Below, piece after piece: positions 32,715 to 41,725 of a DNA stretch of 64,000 nucleotides. The notes under the pieces are model-generated. The model saw only the letters and a program-made list of their open reading frames with translations, searched no databases and was not told where the DNA came from. Each line of letters begins with the position of its first letter. Position 1 is the stretch's first letter. Both the position numbers and the translations under genes were made by a program. Source of the stretch: UBA12481 sp942493265. GTDB taxonomy: Bacteria > Bacteroidota > Bacteroidia > Bacteroidales > UBA12481. Where the stretch lies: assembly GCA_942493265.1 (NCBI GenBank), contig OW818688.1:806001-870000 (forward strand). Reading direction: 5' to 3'.

Positions 32715-34754
32715 CTACTCCTTTTTATAACTGATCAGCAGGGATCCGGCCTTTTCCTTATTCTCCAGCACCAGACCCTTCATGAGCTCGTCACCGGTTT
32801 TAACCAACTTGACTCCGGTATCCTCAAAAAGCAGGGTATAACGGACATCCGGTTCCAAGCCGCGCAACTTCACCGTGATATTTTCTATCTGGCAATCCGG
32901 ACGGCGGAATGCGAGAATAATACCATCCCCCTTGTCGGGCCGGTTCTGCTGATAGGCCAGCCAGATGGCGTCGGAGGTGATATCAATGTTAGGGGTCAGC
33001 GGATAATAATCCCCATAATAATAGGGCCGTAACCGCTTATAATCCTGCATGATGGTTTGCATTTCCAGTTGCGAGAAAGCAGGATTGTTCAGATCCCAGA
33101 TGGCAACCATAGCACTGCTCAGACTCGAACGGAATGCATACTTGGTTGGGGTGGTATTGCCGGTTCCGTGAAGGGGAAGATAAAAATTCAAACCGTATGT
33201 ATGACACTGATATCCATTGGGTTCCCCATAATTATAGTCGGTTCTCCATAATGGCGAGCTTCGTGATACAGTTTCCAGATCGAGCCTCCGGCCACCACTG
33301 GCACAATTATCGATGATCAGGTTTGGAAAATTGGCGATCAGTCCGTCCCAGTATGCATACAACCCTTCGATATGCCGGATTTCCGACATGCCGATCCGGT
33401 TGGGTTTATCATTGAATTTCCAATAGGGATAAGGATCAAAGTTGAAATCCTGACGGTAATAATCCACCCCGTTGGTCCGGATCAGATCGGAAATATAATA
33501 GGTCAGCCATTCCCGCGCGGCAGGATTCCCGAGATTAAACAGATACATATTCGAGGAAAAACGCCCGATTTCAGGATTTTTAACCGTATCCGGTATCCGG
33601 ATCAGAAACTCAGGATTTATCTGGTCGAACTGGGTTCCGGCCACCACCCTTTCCGGCTCAAACCAGAGAATGAATTTTGCCCCGGTTTTATGAATCGCAT
33701 CCGAAACGGGCTTCAATCCGTTCGGAAAGTTCAGCTTGTTCACCGTCCAGTTGCCCACATTCAGCCACCACGTTCCGCATCCCGTGTACCATCCGGCATC
33801 TATCCAGAACACTTCAGGTACCACCTTGAATTGCTGGAAACGTTGAGTCATGGCAATGCAATAACTTTCAGTGGCACAGCTGAATTCATTACACGGCTGC
33901 GCACCGCTGCCTCCAAGTGTGCTTGCCAGCGGCAGCTCGGCCAGCTGACCGTTGATGTGCCTGCTGTGATGCTTCAGAACAAACTGCCTGAACAGGTTAT
34001 GCCCGGTCATCCTGTCGGCCCCCTTCCAGAAGAGCAGACAAATTTCCGGAGTACGGATCTCTTCAGCCGGGAATAGCACCAGCTTCATCCGTTCCATGCC
34101 GGCATTCAGCGACCAGCTTTTCTGATCGGACTGCTTAACATCGGCATACCACTTCCCCGACCAGCCGATTGCTGTTAAAACACCTTGATTACCCGGCATT
34201 TCAACATTGAAAAACGGGAAGGCGGTATTATCGGATGAACGACCCCCGACCGGTGTCATATAAATATTCTTACCGGCACCGAGTACATCTGCATAACCCA
34301 TAAAATCAGATCGTTCCCCGCTGCTGCCCCTGGAATGGTGGAGGGTGACCGCACCTTCCTGTTCATATCTGAAAGTATAATCCGCCGCATGAACTTTCTC
34401 CAGAACAGGGGTATTGGCTTTTGAAGTATTCTCAAACACAATCGTCCATTCCACCGCCGGATAATCGGAATAGCCGGTAACAGTACATTTCACCACCAGA
34501 CCGGTTTTCGCATCGCGCCACCTGAAGAGGTACTTCTCCATAGCCGGATCGGCCAACAGAATGGGAGTACTGCGGAATTCCCACGACCGGATAAAGGATT
34601 TGGAATCTTTGCCTCCATAGGTAAATGAGAACGGAGGAACCTGATTCTTACTGAAGTTCTTAAGAATCCAGGAGTTTACCTCCCCACCCGGAGCCGAAAA
34701 GCCCAGGAAGGTACCCAGCAGAAGACAGATAAAAAGGGTAGTGAGTTTTTTCAT
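32715..34754 (-). CDS. Secreted alpha-galactosidase (GH36)
   Basis: A 679-residue protein with a signal peptide (LFICLLLGTFLGFSAPGG). An N-terminal beta-supersandwich runs to about residue 270, then the TIM barrel: FWIDAGWYTGCGTWW, GAKFILWFEPERV, the nucleophile Asp in VDYYRQDFN, IIDNCASGGRRLDLE, and the acid/base Asp in SSPLWRTDYNYGEP. These match GH36-type retaining alpha-galactosidases (the GH31/36 barrel clan). The Glu/Pro/Glu-Arg strand is particularly typical. Substrate probably alpha-galactosyl side chains of plant or microbial glycans. The gap to the upstream DUF4432 gene holds a tandem 104-bp repeat. Confidence 0.88.
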   Translation of the reverse strand: MKKLTTLFICLLLGTFLGFSAPGGEVNSWILKNFSKNQVPPFSFTYGGKDSKSFIRSWEFRSTPILLADPAMEKYLFRWRDAKTGLVVKCTVTGYSDYPAVEWTIVFENTSKANTPVLEKVHAADYTFRYEQEGAVTLHHSRGSSGERSDFMGYADVLGAGKNIYMTPVGGRSSDNTAFPFFNVEMPGNQGVLTAIGWSGKWYADVKQSDQKSWSLNAGMERMKLVLFPAEEIRTPEICLLFWKGADRMTGHNLFRQFVLKHHSRHINGQLAELPLASTLGGSGAQPCNEFSCATESYCIAMTQRFQQFKVVPEVFWIDAGWYTGCGTWWLNVGNWTVNKLNFPNGLKPVSDAIHKTGAKFILWFEPERVVAGTQFDQINPEFLIRIPDTVKNPEIGRFSSNMYLFNLGNPAAREWLTYYISDLIRTNGVDYYRQDFNFDPYPYWKFNDKPNRIGMSEIRHIEGLYAYWDGLIANFPNLIIDNCASGGRRLDLETVSRSSPLWRTDYNYGEPNGYQCHTYGLNFYLPLHGTGNTTPTKYAFRSSLSSAMVAIWDLNNPAFSQLEMQTIMQDYKRLRPYYYGDYYPLTPNIDITSDAIWLAYQQNRPDKGDGIILAFRRPDCQIENITVKLRGLEPDVRYTLLFEDTGVKLVKTGDELMKGLVLENKEKAGSLLISYKKE

Positions 34755-34776
34755 GGTAAGAAATTATTAATGTGAT

Positions 34777-34988
34777 AATTTGCTAATGTGTTAATTTGTT
34801 AATGGAAGAGAGCATCTTCAAGCATTACGTTATCATGAGGCCTTCTTTAATTAGCATATTAACAAATTAACTAATTAGCAAATTTGCTAATGTGTTAATT
34901 TGCTAATGGGAGAGAGCATCTTCAAGCATTACGTTATCATGAGGCCTTCTTTAATTAGCATATTAACAAATTAACTAATTAGCAAATT
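34777..34988. repeat. Tandem 104-bp MITE-like element (two copies)
   Basis: A 104-bp unit beginning AATTTGCTAATGTGTTAATT starts at 34777 and again at 34881, differing at about two positions. Each unit has terminal inverted repeats of roughly 27 bp with about three mismatches and a non-coding centre containing GAGAGCATCTTCAAGCATTA. The final copy reaches into the stop codon and last codons of the DUF4432 gene (stop at 34979-34981). No open reading frame spans it. Confidence 0.85.
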
Positions 34989-35995
34989 CTGAGTTTCAAT
35001 TCGTACTCCCGGCTCTCCCCCGGCGCAAGTATAATGAGCGAGCCTTCGTTCCTGGCCTGGCTTTGTCCGACGGTAAGGTTGGTGCCGGGTTCGAGGGCGG
35101 TTACGTATTCTCCTTTGCCCCAGTGCTGCCAGTTGATCAGCCAGGGGAGCTGATCCTTGCGGAAGGTGATTTCCAGTCCGGTACCGCTAGTTGGATTAAA
35201 GGCGCTGCAGTGGCAGTAACCGGATTGATCCTGCTCGATATCGATGAATGCGCAGGCTTCCCCTCCATCCTGGTGGGAGTCCATGGGTTCCGGACATTTT
35301 TTGAAGCTGCCGCCCTGGTGGAATATCTCATTGTCGAGCTGGCTTCCGCGCGATTCCCATTTGCCGTTCCAGTTGAGTAGGGTCCCCTTATCGATCAATG
35401 GCCAGCCCATATTGCAGTGATACAGAAGCATGTGCGGAGCCGGTGCGTTACCCCGGTTGGTGATCCGGTCGGCAATGTGAATTTCCGGTACCCCGAGAGT
35501 TCCCGAAATGGTGCGTTCCAGTTCCAGATGCGGTCCGAATACCCTGGACTCCCGGATGATACCTGAAATACTGAAGTCCAGCAGTCCGTTCTGCGGATCG
35601 GGCTGCTTAACGGATATGATTTCTGCCGGGATATTACTGATCCGGCCATGCAATCCGCGTTCTCCGTTTTCATCGGTTTCCGGACTGCCCATGTTGCTGA
35701 TCCCACAGGTGGTAACCAGTCCGCCGCCCCAGTTCCGCAGCCATTCTAAACCTACCATGGCGGCCTGTTCGGGCGGACGTATTCCGGCCCGGCTGATCCA
35801 GGCCAGACCGTGCTGGTTATAAAAGGCTTCGGCGATATCCATACCCCGGTCGAGCACTACTTTATACCTTAACCCCGATCCGGTATTGATCCAGGCGATG
35901 CGTACCCCGCGACCGGCGCCATTGTCGAGAACCGATGTTTCTATTCCGCCATATTGCAGCGGATTGCCAATTTTATCTTTTCCGTGATACTCCAT
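34979..35995 (-). CDS. DUF4432 family protein (aldose 1-epimerase fold)
   Basis: A 338-residue cytoplasmic protein. Motifs typical of DUF4432 are VVLDRGMDIAEA, GLHGRISNIPAE, LLYHCNMGWPLID and YVTALEPGTNLTVGQ. The fold is that of galactose mutarotase, and several DUF4432 proteins sit in sugar catabolic operons, so an epimerase or sugar-binding role is likely but not proven. It lies between a Gfo/Idh/MocA gene (24-bp gap) and the GH36 gene. Its last two codons and stop lie inside the 104-bp repeat, so the C-terminus (KLRIC) may have been altered by the repeat. Confidence 0.85.
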   Translation of the reverse strand: MEYHGKDKIGNPLQYGGIETSVLDNGAGRGVRIAWINTGSGLRYKVVLDRGMDIAEAFYNQHGLAWISRAGIRPPEQAAMVGLEWLRNWGGGLVTTCGISNMGSPETDENGERGLHGRISNIPAEIISVKQPDPQNGLLDFSISGIIRESRVFGPHLELERTISGTLGVPEIHIADRITNRGNAPAPHMLLYHCNMGWPLIDKGTLLNWNGKWESRGSQLDNEIFHQGGSFKKCPEPMDSHQDGGEACAFIDIEQDQSGYCHCSAFNPTSGTGLEITFRKDQLPWLINWQHWGKGEYVTALEPGTNLTVGQSQARNEGSLIILAPGESREYELKLRIC

Positions 35996-36019
35996 GTTCT
36001 TTGTGTCTCCGTGGTTATA

Positions 36020-37393
36020 TTAAACTTCATCACTTATTACAAAAGGCTTACGGTAATTGCGCGTGAGCATTAAATCGGCCTCCGGGTCGTTGGCGAATTT
36101 CTCATAACTTCCCATGAACCGGAGCTCACGGCCCAAACGATAGGAAATATTGGCCAGATGTGGCAATGCAGCCGAAAGATGTCCGTCGTGGATATCACAA
36201 TTGAGATCGGAATCCTTACCCGATCGTATGGCATCGATAAAATTGGCAAAATGCTCCGATCCACCCGGCGCTGCGCGGAAGGTAGGATCTTTGGGCACCT
36301 CCGAATTTTCGACGGGTGAAACGGCAAACGGCTCTTTCTCACGCTGTTTATAAGCTTTCCAGGTGCTGCCATTCAGTTCCATATAGCCTTCAGTTCCATA
36401 AAATGTGTTCCCGATCATGATTCCAAGTTTGGATTCACTATTGGTAAACCTGCCGCGGGTTTCAAACTCCAGCATTTTACCGTCGTCATATTTGAAAACC
36501 GAGGTTTGGGTATTGGGTGTTTCCTGGGAGCAATCAGCCGGATTGATCCCGTAAATTCCACCCGCCGAATAAACCGTTGCCGGATGCTCGTTCTTATTCA
36601 GTCCCCAGCGGGCGATATCGAACTGGTGCGGGCCCTGGTTGCCGGTATCCCCGTTTCCGGTATCCCAGTGCCAGTGCCAGTTGTAATGCACCCGTTTTTC
36701 ATTGTACGGCCTCCACGGGGCCGGTCCGAGCCAGGTATCATAATGCAGAGAATCCGGAGGGGTGCTGTCGGCCACCCTGCCAAAGGAATCGCGTGGTTTC
36801 ATGCACAGGCCGCGGGCCATGTACACCTCGCCGATACCGCCCTCATGGAGCAACTTCATGGCGGCTATCACATTCGGGATCGACCGGTTCTGGCATCCCA
36901 CCTGAACCCTCACATTATATTTACGTGCAGCCTCCACCATTTTGCGGCCTTCGAAAATATTATAGCTGGCAGGTTTCTCAACAAACACATTCTTGCCCGA
37001 CTGACAGGCCCAGATCGTGCCCAGCGCATGCCAGTGGTTGGGTACGGCAAACGATACCGCATGAATTTCCTTGTCGTCGAACACGCGCCGCATATCCCAC
37101 TCGGTGCCCGGTCGCGAGCCGGTAAGCTCTTCAGCCAGCTTTAACCGGTCGGGATAAAACTGCTCATCCACATCGCACAGCGTTTTCAGCCGTACATTCC
37201 GCGACTCTTTCAAACTGGCCCATTTATGGATATGACTCTCTCCCTGTCCGCGTATGCCGATAACGCACAGGTTGATACGTTCATTGGATCCGATGATGGA
37301 AGCATAGGATTTTGCTGAAAAACCCATGCCTCCGATAGCGATGCCGGCAGCGCCGACTACACTTTTTTTAATAAAATCCCTTCTTTCGGTCAT
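36020..37393 (-). CDS. Gfo/Idh/MocA family oxidoreductase, Tat-exported
   Basis: A 457-residue protein with a twin-arginine signal (TERRDFIKKSVVGAAG). The Rossmann domain begins near residue 38 (RINLCVIGIRGQGESHIHKW). It includes the catalytic-type lysine segment VFVEKPASYNIFEG, then a C-terminal alpha/beta domain with WDTGNGDTGNQGPHQFDIAR. Export of NAD(P)-binding oxidoreductases by Tat fits loading of cofactor before transport, as in GH109-type and related families of Bacteroidota. Likely substrate: a sugar or sugar derivative released by the neighbouring hydrolases. It is 15 bp downstream of the SGNH-TIM fusion gene. Confidence 0.83.
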   Translation of the reverse strand: MTERRDFIKKSVVGAAGIAIGGMGFSAKSYASIIGSNERINLCVIGIRGQGESHIHKWASLKESRNVRLKTLCDVDEQFYPDRLKLAEELTGSRPGTEWDMRRVFDDKEIHAVSFAVPNHWHALGTIWACQSGKNVFVEKPASYNIFEGRKMVEAARKYNVRVQVGCQNRSIPNVIAAMKLLHEGGIGEVYMARGLCMKPRDSFGRVADSTPPDSLHYDTWLGPAPWRPYNEKRVHYNWHWHWDTGNGDTGNQGPHQFDIARWGLNKNEHPATVYSAGGIYGINPADCSQETPNTQTSVFKYDDGKMLEFETRGRFTNSESKLGIMIGNTFYGTEGYMELNGSTWKAYKQREKEPFAVSPVENSEVPKDPTFRAAPGGSEHFANFIDAIRSGKDSDLNCDIHDGHLSAALPHLANISYRLGRELRFMGSYEKFANDPEADLMLTRNYRKPFVISDEV

Positions 37394-37408
37394 GATTTAT
37401 AGCCTGGT

Positions 37409-38854
37409 TTATTGTTTATATTTCCACTGTTCGGTTAATACCTGAAAGGCTTTCGGGAGATCTTCGGGTTTCCATGAACCCTCGATGGATATCCCGCCCT
37501 GATAGCCGATTTTCTTTAAAACCGCGAAATAGGAACGAAAATCATCGCCCGCCATTCCCGGTGCTGTGCGCTGTCCGATTTCAGCAATATGGCAGTGAAC
37601 CAGAAAATCCCTGGCTTCGATCAGGGCTTCAGGCCCCTCTTCTTCCCTCATCATATGAAAAATATCTGCCAATATCCTGATATTATGGTGATTAACCTCT
37701 CTCGCAATTGAAGCCGCCTCACTTACTGTATTGATGAAATTAGTTTCCGATTTCTGCAAATTTTCAATGGCGACCATGATTCCGTATTTCTCAGCAATGG
37801 GGCCCATTGCCTTTAACAGACCAACAAACTGTGCCCGGGCCTCCTCACGGCTGAACCCTTCAGGAATGCTGCGCGCCCCGCTGCTTCCGAAAACTATGGT
37901 GCGGATACCCAGCGATGCCGCCCGGCGGAAAGCCACTTCCGCATATCGCAAAACCGTATCCTGGTTGACCATAGGACCGGTCACCTTCAATGTACCCGGC
38001 AAAAATCCGTTGCAGGCAATCACTGGCAGTGCGCAGGTGTCCCACTCCACTTTCTTCACGAGGAAATCCGCTTCCGGAGAACCCGGCATCAGGTCGCGCT
38101 GCACACTGCCCTCCAGATAACTGTATCCGCTTGATTTCAGTTTTCCGGCATTGGCCATTGAGGTACATACCCCGAAAAATACCGGATCACGGGATTCGCC
38201 TGCACGAAGCCAATTGCCAGCTACTTCTTTCCAGATATCATAACCTTTCCGGTTCAGGTGAAGGCCATCTTCCAGAAAAATATCGCTCCGCGGATTTCCC
38301 TTTGCATCCAGCATGGGTTCCCACACATCCAGAAAAAATACATCCGCATGCTGCAGGGCAAATCCCATTAACTGACGGTTATAATCCAGATATGAATTTT
38401 TCAGATTCCATCGGAGGATACTGGGCTTTGCAGCAATGAAACAAATCTGCGCGTGAGGCAGCTTGTTCCGGATGAGTTCAACCAGGCGGACAGCGTCGCG
38501 AATAATCTCACCCGCCTTTTTTCCCGTGGCGATATCATTGTCGCCTTCATAAATAAGAATTTTTGCCGGCCGGAACCGTAGGATGAGCGTATCTGCATAA
38601 TAGAGAAGGTCGCTCATGCAGGATCCCCCAAAGCCGGTATTCAGGGTGGCCAGGTCCGGGAAATCCTTCCCGACATCTGTCCACATGCGTACCGATGAAC
38701 TGCCCGTAAACAATACAAGATTTGGAACATACTGATAATCAGTCGTTCTGACCCTGATCTGATCAATTTCACTCTGGAACCGGGCAGGGTTCTGTGCAAA
38801 CGCCTGATTGGCAATAAAAAACCCGATTAAAATGGCAAGGGAAAATCCACGCAT
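37409..38854 (-). CDS. Fusion: SGNH/GDSL hydrolase plus sugar isomerase/epimerase TIM barrel
   Basis: A 481-residue secreted protein (signal ends near QAFAQ) with two catalytic folds. About residues 45-220 are an SGNH hydrolase: block I VLFTGSSSVRMW (Ser near 53), block II Gly in GFGGSCM, block III Asn in YEGDND, block V Asp/His in LEDGLHLNRKGY. From about 225 to the end is an AP-endonuclease/xylose-isomerase-type TIM barrel: GIRTIVFGSSGAR, VAIENLQKSE, ILADIFHMMREE, HCHIAEIG and ISIEGSW, holding the usual metal Glu/Asp/His/Glu set. Both halves look intact. The TIM-barrel family normally isomerises or epimerises sugars or inositols. This combination in one exported chain is unusual; a deacetylase-then-isomerase pair is a speculation. 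Confidence 0.8.
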   Translation of the reverse strand: MRGFSLAILIGFFIANQAFAQNPARFQSEIDQIRVRTTDYQYVPNLVLFTGSSSVRMWTDVGKDFPDLATLNTGFGGSCMSDLLYYADTLILRFRPAKILIYEGDNDIATGKKAGEIIRDAVRLVELIRNKLPHAQICFIAAKPSILRWNLKNSYLDYNRQLMGFALQHADVFFLDVWEPMLDAKGNPRSDIFLEDGLHLNRKGYDIWKEVAGNWLRAGESRDPVFFGVCTSMANAGKLKSSGYSYLEGSVQRDLMPGSPEADFLVKKVEWDTCALPVIACNGFLPGTLKVTGPMVNQDTVLRYAEVAFRRAASLGIRTIVFGSSGARSIPEGFSREEARAQFVGLLKAMGPIAEKYGIMVAIENLQKSETNFINTVSEAASIAREVNHHNIRILADIFHMMREEEGPEALIEARDFLVHCHIAEIGQRTAPGMAGDDFRSYFAVLKKIGYQGGISIEGSWKPEDLPKAFQVLTEQWKYKQ

Positions 38855-38953
38855 GGCAGGCTATCGGTTTCGGATGACATAAATACTTGTTAATCAAGAT
38901 CTTTTAATAAGAGATACTGATTAACCTTCGGATGATAAGTTAATAAAATCTGC

Positions 38954-38970
38954 TGTCACAAATGATGACA
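38954..38970. promoter_or_regulatory. Inverted repeat TGTCA-N7-TGACA in divergent promoter gap
   Basis: TGTCA (38954-38958) and TGACA (38966-38970) are exact inverted half-sites seven bases apart in the 151-bp gap between the SGNH-TIM fusion gene and the divergent beta-helix gene. A -7-like TATCTTTA lies near 38994, just before the plus-strand start. Confidence 0.35.
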
Positions 38971-39005
38971 ATCATCGGTTTCCCTGAATTCCATATCTTT
39001 AGATA

Positions 39006-40883
39006 ATGAAACCACAAACCCTCCTCCCGATTCTGCTGCTGGCAGCATCCTGCAGCCTTTTGCCGTCGAAAAAAGTGTATGTCACCACCGATGGGAACGA
39101 CCTCCACGACGGATCAAAAAACCAGCCCCTGCAAAGTCTGGAAGCCGCTCAGCAGGCGGTCCGGAAAATCCGTCTGGAAAATCCTGACGCCGGTGTGCAG
39201 GTCAAACTGGGTGAAGGAACCTGGTTTCTGAACCAGCCACTGGTATTTACCGCATCCGATGGCGGAACAGGCAAAAGCAAGGTATCGTGGGAAGGTGAGC
39301 CGGATGGAAAAACGGTGATCTCAGGCGGCGAAATTCTCACCGGCTTTCACGATGCCGGTTACGGGATCTGGTGGGCCAATGTGGACTCCACACAGCATTT
39401 TGAACAACTGTTTGTGGATGGTATCCGCGCCATTCGTGCGAGAACGCCTAACCTGGCGGACTCCATGCCCAGGTTGTATCTGACTAAATCAAGATGGGTG
39501 TATAATCCTGATTCGACGGTACGGAATATCTCTGTGGAAATCAAGGATCGGGGTTTCTTTACGGATCTGATGCCGGCCGGCGAATTTGAGGTGGTGGTTT
39601 ATAAAGACTGGACCACTTCACGCTTCCGTGCAACAGGAGTGAACACCGCACCTTCCGAAATCTATCTGAAACCACCATTTGCCCTCTTCGAGGGCACCTA
39701 TAATTCCATTTTTGCAGGCAGTGCCGACCGGTACAGCTGTTTTCTGGAGGGTGATCCGTCATTCCTGGATGTGGCCGGGGAATGGGCGCTCGATGCCAGG
39801 GACCATAAAGTTTATTATAAGCCGCTGCCCGGACAAATCCCGGAAAAAACCGTGATCGTTGCTGCACTGTCAGAAAATCTGATCAGTCTGGAAGGCTCCC
39901 GGGAAAATCCCGTTCAATCTCTGGCATTTAATAATATTTCCTTCCGGCATGCCGCCTACATGTTGCCGGAATTCTCGCATGACGGGGCTCAGGCATGCTT
40001 CTATTATCAGGATAAAACGGGAGCGGCCGAGGGATTCAGGCTCATCCCGTCGGCCATTCAACTGAAATGGTCGAAGCATTGCAGCTTTAAGGATTGCAGT
40101 GTCATGAACTCCTCCGGGAACGGGATCCTGATAGAAGAAGGTTGTACCAATAATCTTATTTCCAAGGTTATGATCCGCGATTTCGGAGGCAATGGCATTA
40201 TGATCGGACTCCCGGCCGACCCGAAAACAGATTCTCCTGCATTACCGGCAGGCAATCTGGTATACCAAAGCGTCATTCATAACGGCGGGGTGTATTTCCA
40301 GGGTGCCGTGGGGATATGGCTCGGATTCGGGGCCAACAATGAAGTGTCGACCAGCGAAATATACGACATGCCCTATACCGGGATCTCGGTGGGATGGCAA
40401 TGGAACCCCGCCCCCACCTCCTCGCAGGGCAACCGGATCATCAACAATCAGATCCACCATGTGATGCAGGTGCTTGGCGACGGCGGCGGCATTTATACCC
40501 TTGGGTTTCAACCCGGATCACTGATAGCAGGCAATGATATCCACGATATACTCCGCAGCGAGCTCAACCATGCCTCACCCAACAACGGGATGTTTATCGA
40601 TGAGGGCAGCAAAGGCTACCGGATTGAAAACAATACGATCCGCAACACGGCTCATACGTGCATACGCGGCCACCGCGCCGCCGGGGTGGAACTGGTTGGT
40701 AATACCTTTTACACCACCGATCTGCCCGCCATCAGCCACACTCCGCCCTATGATGCCATGATTTTCGCCGATGAAAACACCACCATCCGCTGGAAGAATC
40801 CGGGATGGCCGAAGGAGTGGGGATACCCGGATGATAGTGTGGTGGCGTTTACGATGAAGGAGAACAGGTTTTTAAAGAAGTAG
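39006..40883 (+). CDS. Right-handed beta-helix lipoprotein, GH141-like
   Basis: A 625-residue lipoprotein (lipobox LLAASC near residue 16). The opening YVTTDGNDLHDGSKNQPLQS and VQVKLGEGTWFL with ISGGEILTGF is the standard entry to the parallel beta-helix seen in GH141 and DUF1565-type proteins. The segment EQLFVDGIRAIRARTPN is also characteristic. Beta-helix coils with Asn ladders run from about residue 310 to the end. GH141 members include alpha-L-fucosidases and xylanases of pectic side chains. Family assignment is by pattern only; substrate unknown. Transcribed away from the SGNH-TIM gene, with a hairpin repeat just after the stop. Confidence 0.75.
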   Translation: MKPQTLLPILLLAASCSLLPSKKVYVTTDGNDLHDGSKNQPLQSLEAAQQAVRKIRLENPDAGVQVKLGEGTWFLNQPLVFTASDGGTGKSKVSWEGEPDGKTVISGGEILTGFHDAGYGIWWANVDSTQHFEQLFVDGIRAIRARTPNLADSMPRLYLTKSRWVYNPDSTVRNISVEIKDRGFFTDLMPAGEFEVVVYKDWTTSRFRATGVNTAPSEIYLKPPFALFEGTYNSIFAGSADRYSCFLEGDPSFLDVAGEWALDARDHKVYYKPLPGQIPEKTVIVAALSENLISLEGSRENPVQSLAFNNISFRHAAYMLPEFSHDGAQACFYYQDKTGAAEGFRLIPSAIQLKWSKHCSFKDCSVMNSSGNGILIEEGCTNNLISKVMIRDFGGNGIMIGLPADPKTDSPALPAGNLVYQSVIHNGGVYFQGAVGIWLGFGANNEVSTSEIYDMPYTGISVGWQWNPAPTSSQGNRIINNQIHHVMQVLGDGGGIYTLGFQPGSLIAGNDIHDILRSELNHASPNNGMFIDEGSKGYRIENNTIRNTAHTCIRGHRAAGVELVGNTFYTTDLPAISHTPPYDAMIFADENTTIRWKNPGWPKEWGYPDDSVVAFTMKENRFLKK

Positions 40884-40900
40884 GCCCGATTCGAAAAGGG

Positions 40901-40970
40901 CGGCTCTCAAGGGCCCCTCGTTAGAGGAAGGCGGTCCCGACTTGCGTCGGGATGACACTTCTCCGAGGGT
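40901..40970. repeat. Hairpin repeat, copy 2 (convergent gene junction)
   Basis: Between the beta-helix gene and the convergent small-lipoprotein gene lies CGGCTCTCAAGGGCCCCTCG, then stem CCCGAC (40936-40941), loop TTGC, GTCGGG (40946-40951), then ATGACACTTCTCCGAGGG. The stem differs from the other copies by paired changes, so pairing is conserved although the bases are not. Confidence 0.75.
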
Positions 40971-41002
40971 AGTTAAGTGGAGGTGGTAATTCGGCAAAGT
41001 GA

Positions 41003-41539
41003 TTAGAAAGGCGGAAATTTAGATTTCCGGATTAAACGTTCACCATCGAATTCACCTTTGTTACGCCCATCGCCCACCAACCATACGGCGCCTCCCTTTT
41101 TCTTCTTTATCGAAACATTTTTCAGAATAGGATCATTGGTTTCATACATGAAAAATTGCCGGAGCCAGAGATCCGATCCCCCATCGAAAACCTCTACCAA
41201 ATAATTGAAAGCCCGACTTTCCGATTGCCTGAAAAGATTGATAATTAAATAGTAATGCCTGCCATCATCCAGTTTCATTGAGGCCATTTCCTTGAGCTCT
41301 ATGAATCCGATGGGTGGTCTTCCCCACGGGATAAACCTCTGTTGGATGGTCAACCGCTTTGCAGAATCCAATTGTCTGTCAAAATGCTTTAACAGGGTAT
41401 CCAGATGAGCACCACCGGCATAGTAGGGTGTCGCCATCCTGTCCTGTACAAATTGAAATACCTGTTCGTCCCGCTCTGATCTTTTACACGAGCAGATAAT
41501 CAGCGAACAGAGTAACAAAAAAAGGCTTAATTTATTCAT
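41003..41539 (-). CDS. Small lipoprotein of unknown function
   Basis: A 178-residue protein with a lipoprotein signal (LFLLLCSLIICSC, modified Cys near residue 18). The remainder is mixed alpha/beta with no motif I recognise; a segment FIELKEMASMKLDDGRHYYL suggests a compact beta fold. It lies downstream of the M16 peptidase pair on the same strand, separated by a 186-bp gap with a strong inverted repeat, so it may be transcribed separately. Confidence 0.6.
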   Translation of the reverse strand: MNKLSLFLLLCSLIICSCKRSERDEQVFQFVQDRMATPYYAGGAHLDTLLKHFDRQLDSAKRLTIQQRFIPWGRPPIGFIELKEMASMKLDDGRHYYLIINLFRQSESRAFNYLVEVFDGGSDLWLRQFFMYETNDPILKNVSIKKKKGGAVWLVGDGRNKGEFDGERLIRKSKFPPF

Positions 41540-41570
41540 TATTAATATTGAAGCTTGGAAATGGAAATTA

Positions 41571-41711
41571 AGGGAAGGAAGTGGAAATTGATGGAAGGAA
41601 GTGGAAATTTAGAGATTCGAACACCAGTTTTGAATTTTGAAATTACAGGCACAAGTGGGTACCGAACCTGGATCTCCCCACCTCAAAATTCAAAACTAGT
41701 GTTCGAATCTC
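41571..41711. repeat. 29-bp inverted repeat with adjacent 20-bp direct repeats
   Basis: Two 20-bp units of the type AGGGAAGGAAGTGGAAATTG fill 41571-41610. Immediately after, arms at 41612-41640 and 41683-41711 (ending in GATTCGAACACC and its partner GGTGTTCGAATC type) pair over 29 bases with one mismatch around a 42-base loop. The loop can form a smaller stem (GTGGG with CCCAC). The gap lies between codirectional genes; a terminator or remnant mobile element is possible. Confidence 0.75.
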
Positions 41712-41725
41712 CGACTTCTTCCTTT

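Noticed and set aside
34777..34988. Possible CRISPR-like array
   Set aside because: Only two 104-bp units, internally palindromic over most of their ends, with no distinct spacers and no cas gene nearby.
41612..41711. tRNA-like GTTCGAATC motif with a large stem
   Set aside because: No seven-base acceptor stem, D arm or anticodon arm could be assembled; the symmetry is that of a long inverted repeat.
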